Part shown: piece by piece, positions 62,089 through 64,000 of the stretch
Layout: each line of letters opens with the position of its first letter
Numbering within the stretch: the first letter of the stretch is position 1
Assembly: GCA_001636495.1 (NCBI GenBank)
Contig: KV440964.1
Span: 636,666-700,665, forward strand
Source of the DNA: Sutcliffiella horikoshii
GTDB lineage: Bacteria; Bacillota; Bacilli; Bacillales; Bacillaceae_I
DNA length: 64,000 nt
Direction: 5' to 3'
Notes under the pieces: generated by a model
Databases searched by the model: none
Told to the model about the DNA's origin: nothing
Seen by the model: the letters and a program-made list of their open reading frames with translations, nothing else
Translations under genes and position numbers: made by a program

Positions 62089-63042
62089 GTGGCAAAAATC
62101 TATATTATTCATGAAAATAGCGAATGGACGACACATCTTACAAATAGATTGGAAGAATTGGAACTCCCTTTTGAAGAATGGCATTTAGACGAAGGGGTCG
62201 TTCCATTGACCGAAGTGCCCCCTGAAGGTGTTTTTTATAATAGAATGAGCGCTTCTTCCCATACCCGAAATCACCGCTTTGCACCGGAACTGACGGGATC
62301 GGTTTTGGCGTGGCTAGAACATCATGATCGAAAAGTGCTGAACGGCAGTCGTGCGCTTCAGCTGGAATTAAGCAAGGTCAACCAGTACACGGCACTTGAA
62401 AAGGCTGGGGTAAAGACGCCAAAGACCATTGCCGCAGTGGGGAAATCACACATCTTGCAGGCTGCCAAACGAATAGGTTCGGACTCATTTATCACAAAGC
62501 ATAATCGTGCTGGAAAAGGGCTGGGAGTACAATTGTTCCATTCAACAGCAGCGCTTGAAGAATACATTTATAGCCCTAATTTTGAGGAGCCAGTAGATGG
62601 GATAACGCTTATTCAAGAGTACATCCAGGCACCAGAGCCGTTCATTACCCGCTGTGAATTCATCGGTGGGAAGTTTGTCTATGCGGTTCAAGTCGATACA
62701 TCAGAAGGGTTTGAGCTATGCCCGGCCGATGCCTGCCAAATTGGTGACCTTTTCTGTCCGGTAGGGGAAGAGGTGGAAGAGAAGCCGAAATTCAGGATCG
62801 TGGAAGGTTTCTCCGACCCGATCATAAAAAAATACGAAGAATTCCTGCAAGCTAACAACATTCAAGTAGCGGGCATTGAATTTATCCGCAATCGCAACGG
62901 TGTCATTTATACCTATGATGTCAACACGAACACGAATTATAATGCAGACGCTGAAAAAGCCGCCGGCAAGTACGGCATGCTGGAGCTTGCGAAACTACTT
63001 GGAAAAGAGTTAGGGAGTCTAAAGGTAGCGGAAGTTCTTTAA
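62089..63042 (+). CDS. RimK-like ATP-grasp ligase
   Basis: 317 aa ATP-grasp enzyme: VLNGSRALQLELSKVNQY (preATP-grasp end), FITKHNRAGKGLGVQLF (ATP loop), TLIQEYIQAPEPFITRCEFI and metal-binding YTYDVNTNTNYN. Start set at GTG 62089, eight bases after GGAGG; the ATG 62074 overlaps that site. Would form an amide bond; substrates unknown. Pairing with an LLM oxygenase under SAM control is noteworthy. Confidence 0.85.
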   Translation: MAKIYIIHENSEWTTHLTNRLEELELPFEEWHLDEGVVPLTEVPPEGVFYNRMSASSHTRNHRFAPELTGSVLAWLEHHDRKVLNGSRALQLELSKVNQYTALEKAGVKTPKTIAAVGKSHILQAAKRIGSDSFITKHNRAGKGLGVQLFHSTAALEEYIYSPNFEEPVDGITLIQEYIQAPEPFITRCEFIGGKFVYAVQVDTSEGFELCPADACQIGDLFCPVGEEVEEKPKFRIVEGFSDPIIKKYEEFLQANNIQVAGIEFIRNRNGVIYTYDVNTNTNYNADAEKAAGKYGMLELAKLLGKELGSLKVAEVL

Positions 63043-63052
63043 AAAAGCATTC

Positions 63053-63102
63053 AAAAAAGCTATCCAGAAGTTCTGATAAGAACCCCCCGGATAGCTTTTT
63101 TA
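63053..63102. terminator. Bidirectional terminator
   Basis: AAAAAAGCTATCC/GGATAGCTTTTTT perfect stem. Confidence 0.88.
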
Positions 63103-63116
63103 TCGTGTTGTTAAAA

Positions 63117-63255
63117 ATGCTCTTTTCTCAAAGGTTGTTGCTATTCGCTTGTAAAAAGTCGATCTCTCCGTATACCAGGAAAAGAGCACGACAGCAACAG
63201 TAAAAACGGTCGTTGTAAAAATACGAAATAGCAACAAAGTTTACGAAAACAGCCT
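63117..63255 (-). repeat. Repeat family C, copy 3 (MITE-like, inverted, shorter)
   Basis: Reverse orientation relative to copies 1 and 2; about 45 bases missing from the middle, including one arm of the internal hairpin. Abuts the stop of the YjiH-like gene. Confidence 0.85.
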
Positions 63256-63256
63256 A

Positions 63257-64000
63257 TTAAAAGAAAAACAGATGCGCCATCAACGCGATGACAGGCAAGG
63301 TGATAAGGGTACGAAGGATGTAGATGACAAACATCTCCCAAAGGGAAACAGGCACTTTAGATCCCAGGATGACGCCCCCAACCTCAGATAGGTAGATCAG
63401 CTGCGTGACAGAGACTGCTGCCACAACGAAGCGAGTTAACTCGCTAGGAATTTCTGATGCCAAAATGGCTGGCAGGAACATGTCAGCGAACCCGACGATA
63501 AGTGACTTGGACGCCTCTGCAGCATCTGGAATTTGCAACAGTTCCAACAGTGGAATGAAAGGCATGCCAAGGTACACGAATAGTTTCGTATTTTCAGCTA
63601 GAATAAGTGCAATCGTACCGAATGTCATGACGATAGGTGCTACTCCCATCCACATATCAAGGACGTTGCGGCCGCCGTCTCGGAAGAACTTGCCGGCACT
63701 CTTATTTTTAGAGGCACGCTCCACCGCTTGGTTGTAACCCCATTTCAGAGGTGATTGACCTGATGGAATTAGTTCTTTTTCATCCTGTTCCTCGCCGTTA
63801 TAGTACGTATCCGGCTTTCTGGATAGAGGAGGGATACGCGGCATGAGGATTGCTGCTACAAAACCGGCCACACCAATGGTGATATAGAACGGGATGAACA
63901 TGTGGCCAAGGTCTACTTGAGAAATAACCACCAAACTGAACGTGATGGACACGATGGAGAAGGTGGTAGCAATGACCGCAGCCTCACGCTTTGTGTAATA
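63257..64000 (-). CDS. YjiH-family (nucleoside-recognition Gate domain) membrane protein, partial
   Basis: C-terminal 247 residues of a membrane protein; the frame stays open to the window edge (YYTKREAAVIATTFSIVSIT), so the N-terminus is missing. Several hydrophobic segments and the Gate-like region (PIVMTFGTIALILAENTKLF; FADMFLPAILASEIPSELTR). Function unknown. Confidence 0.8.
   Translation of the reverse strand, partial: YYTKREAAVIATTFSIVSITFSLVVISQVDLGHMFIPFYITIGVAGFVAAILMPRIPPLSRKPDTYYNGEEQDEKELIPSGQSPLKWGYNQAVERASKNKSAGKFFRDGGRNVLDMWMGVAPIVMTFGTIALILAENTKLFVYLGMPFIPLLELLQIPDAAEASKSLIVGFADMFLPAILASEIPSELTRFVVAAVSVTQLIYLSEVGGVILGSKVPVSLWEMFVIYILRTLITLPVIALMAHLFFF

Overview
This 64 kb window reads as chromosome from a low-GC, endospore-forming-type Firmicute of the family Bacillaceae (Bacillus sensu lato). 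The evidence is strong GGAGG ribosome binding sites, frequent GTG/TTG starts, CcpA-type cre sites, two sigma-B type promoters, an S-box riboswitch, and orthologues of B. subtilis NupNOPQ, DeoR, MurQ/MurR, KatE, YflT, YwbD and TopB. I cannot name the species. No rRNA, tRNA, CRISPR array or insertion sequence with a transposase was seen.

Layout. 0-3 kb: polyamine ABC genes potA-potB-potC (potC cut by the window edge) and a 23S rRNA pseudouridine synthase, all on the minus strand. 3.4-8.3 kb: nucleoside ABC importer nupNOPQ. 8.4-16.4 kb: a bacterial microcompartment (BMC) locus of the sugar-phosphate-utilising kind: DeoR/SorC regulator, PduL, a flavoprotein, three BMC-P (EutN-type) and two BMC-H shell genes, a CoA-acylating aldehyde dehydrogenase, triosephosphate isomerase, an RpiB-like protein and deoxyribose-phosphate aldolase. 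The importer and the BMC read as one deoxynucleoside utilisation module: DeoC splits deoxyribose-5-phosphate into acetaldehyde and glyceraldehyde-3-phosphate, the aldehyde dehydrogenase and PduL turn acetaldehyde into acetyl-phosphate, and TPI handles the triose. DeoC, TPI, the dehydrogenase, PduL and the flavoprotein all begin with an amphipathic helix that looks like an encapsulation peptide. 16.6-23.3 kb: a CcpA-controlled small HTH protein, then a MurR-serine hydrolase-ABC-MurQ operon for muropeptide or amino-sugar recovery.

23.3-32.5 kb: large catalase katE under a sigma-B-like promoter, HxlR/VOC pair, oxidoreductase, small membrane/HTH pair, alpha/beta hydrolase, and a three-gene heme-dependent oxidative N-demethylase (dimethylamine monooxygenase-like) operon. 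32.5-38.5 kb: an actin-type partition cassette (iteron array, ParM, ParR-like) in an otherwise chromosomal setting, a CBO0543-type membrane protein, and a TPR-dynamin-like GTPase. 39-44 kb: AT-rich accessory stretch with a probably frameshifted Lon-like protease, several small membrane or lipoproteins and an ArsR/MFS pair. 44-64 kb: M28 peptidase, RlmI-like methyltransferase, TPR protein, YflT stress protein, flavin oxidoreductase, tryptophan-dioxygenase-like protein, ABC-F protein, PDZ-Lon protease, topB with a probable ATT start, tandem P-loop protein, a maltose-type PTS with a MapP-like phosphatase, lipoprotein, S-box-controlled LLM monooxygenase/ATP-grasp pair, and a YjiH-type membrane protein cut by the edge.

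Three families of dispersed non-coding repeats run through the window: A (six copies, about 130-200 bp, GC-rich, structured, two subfamilies), B (about 52-bp units with GAAGACCTC/GAGGTCTTC arms, three loci) and C (three copies, 139-188 bp, MITE-like). Family A sits repeatedly inside or directly beside the BMC and MurQ operons.
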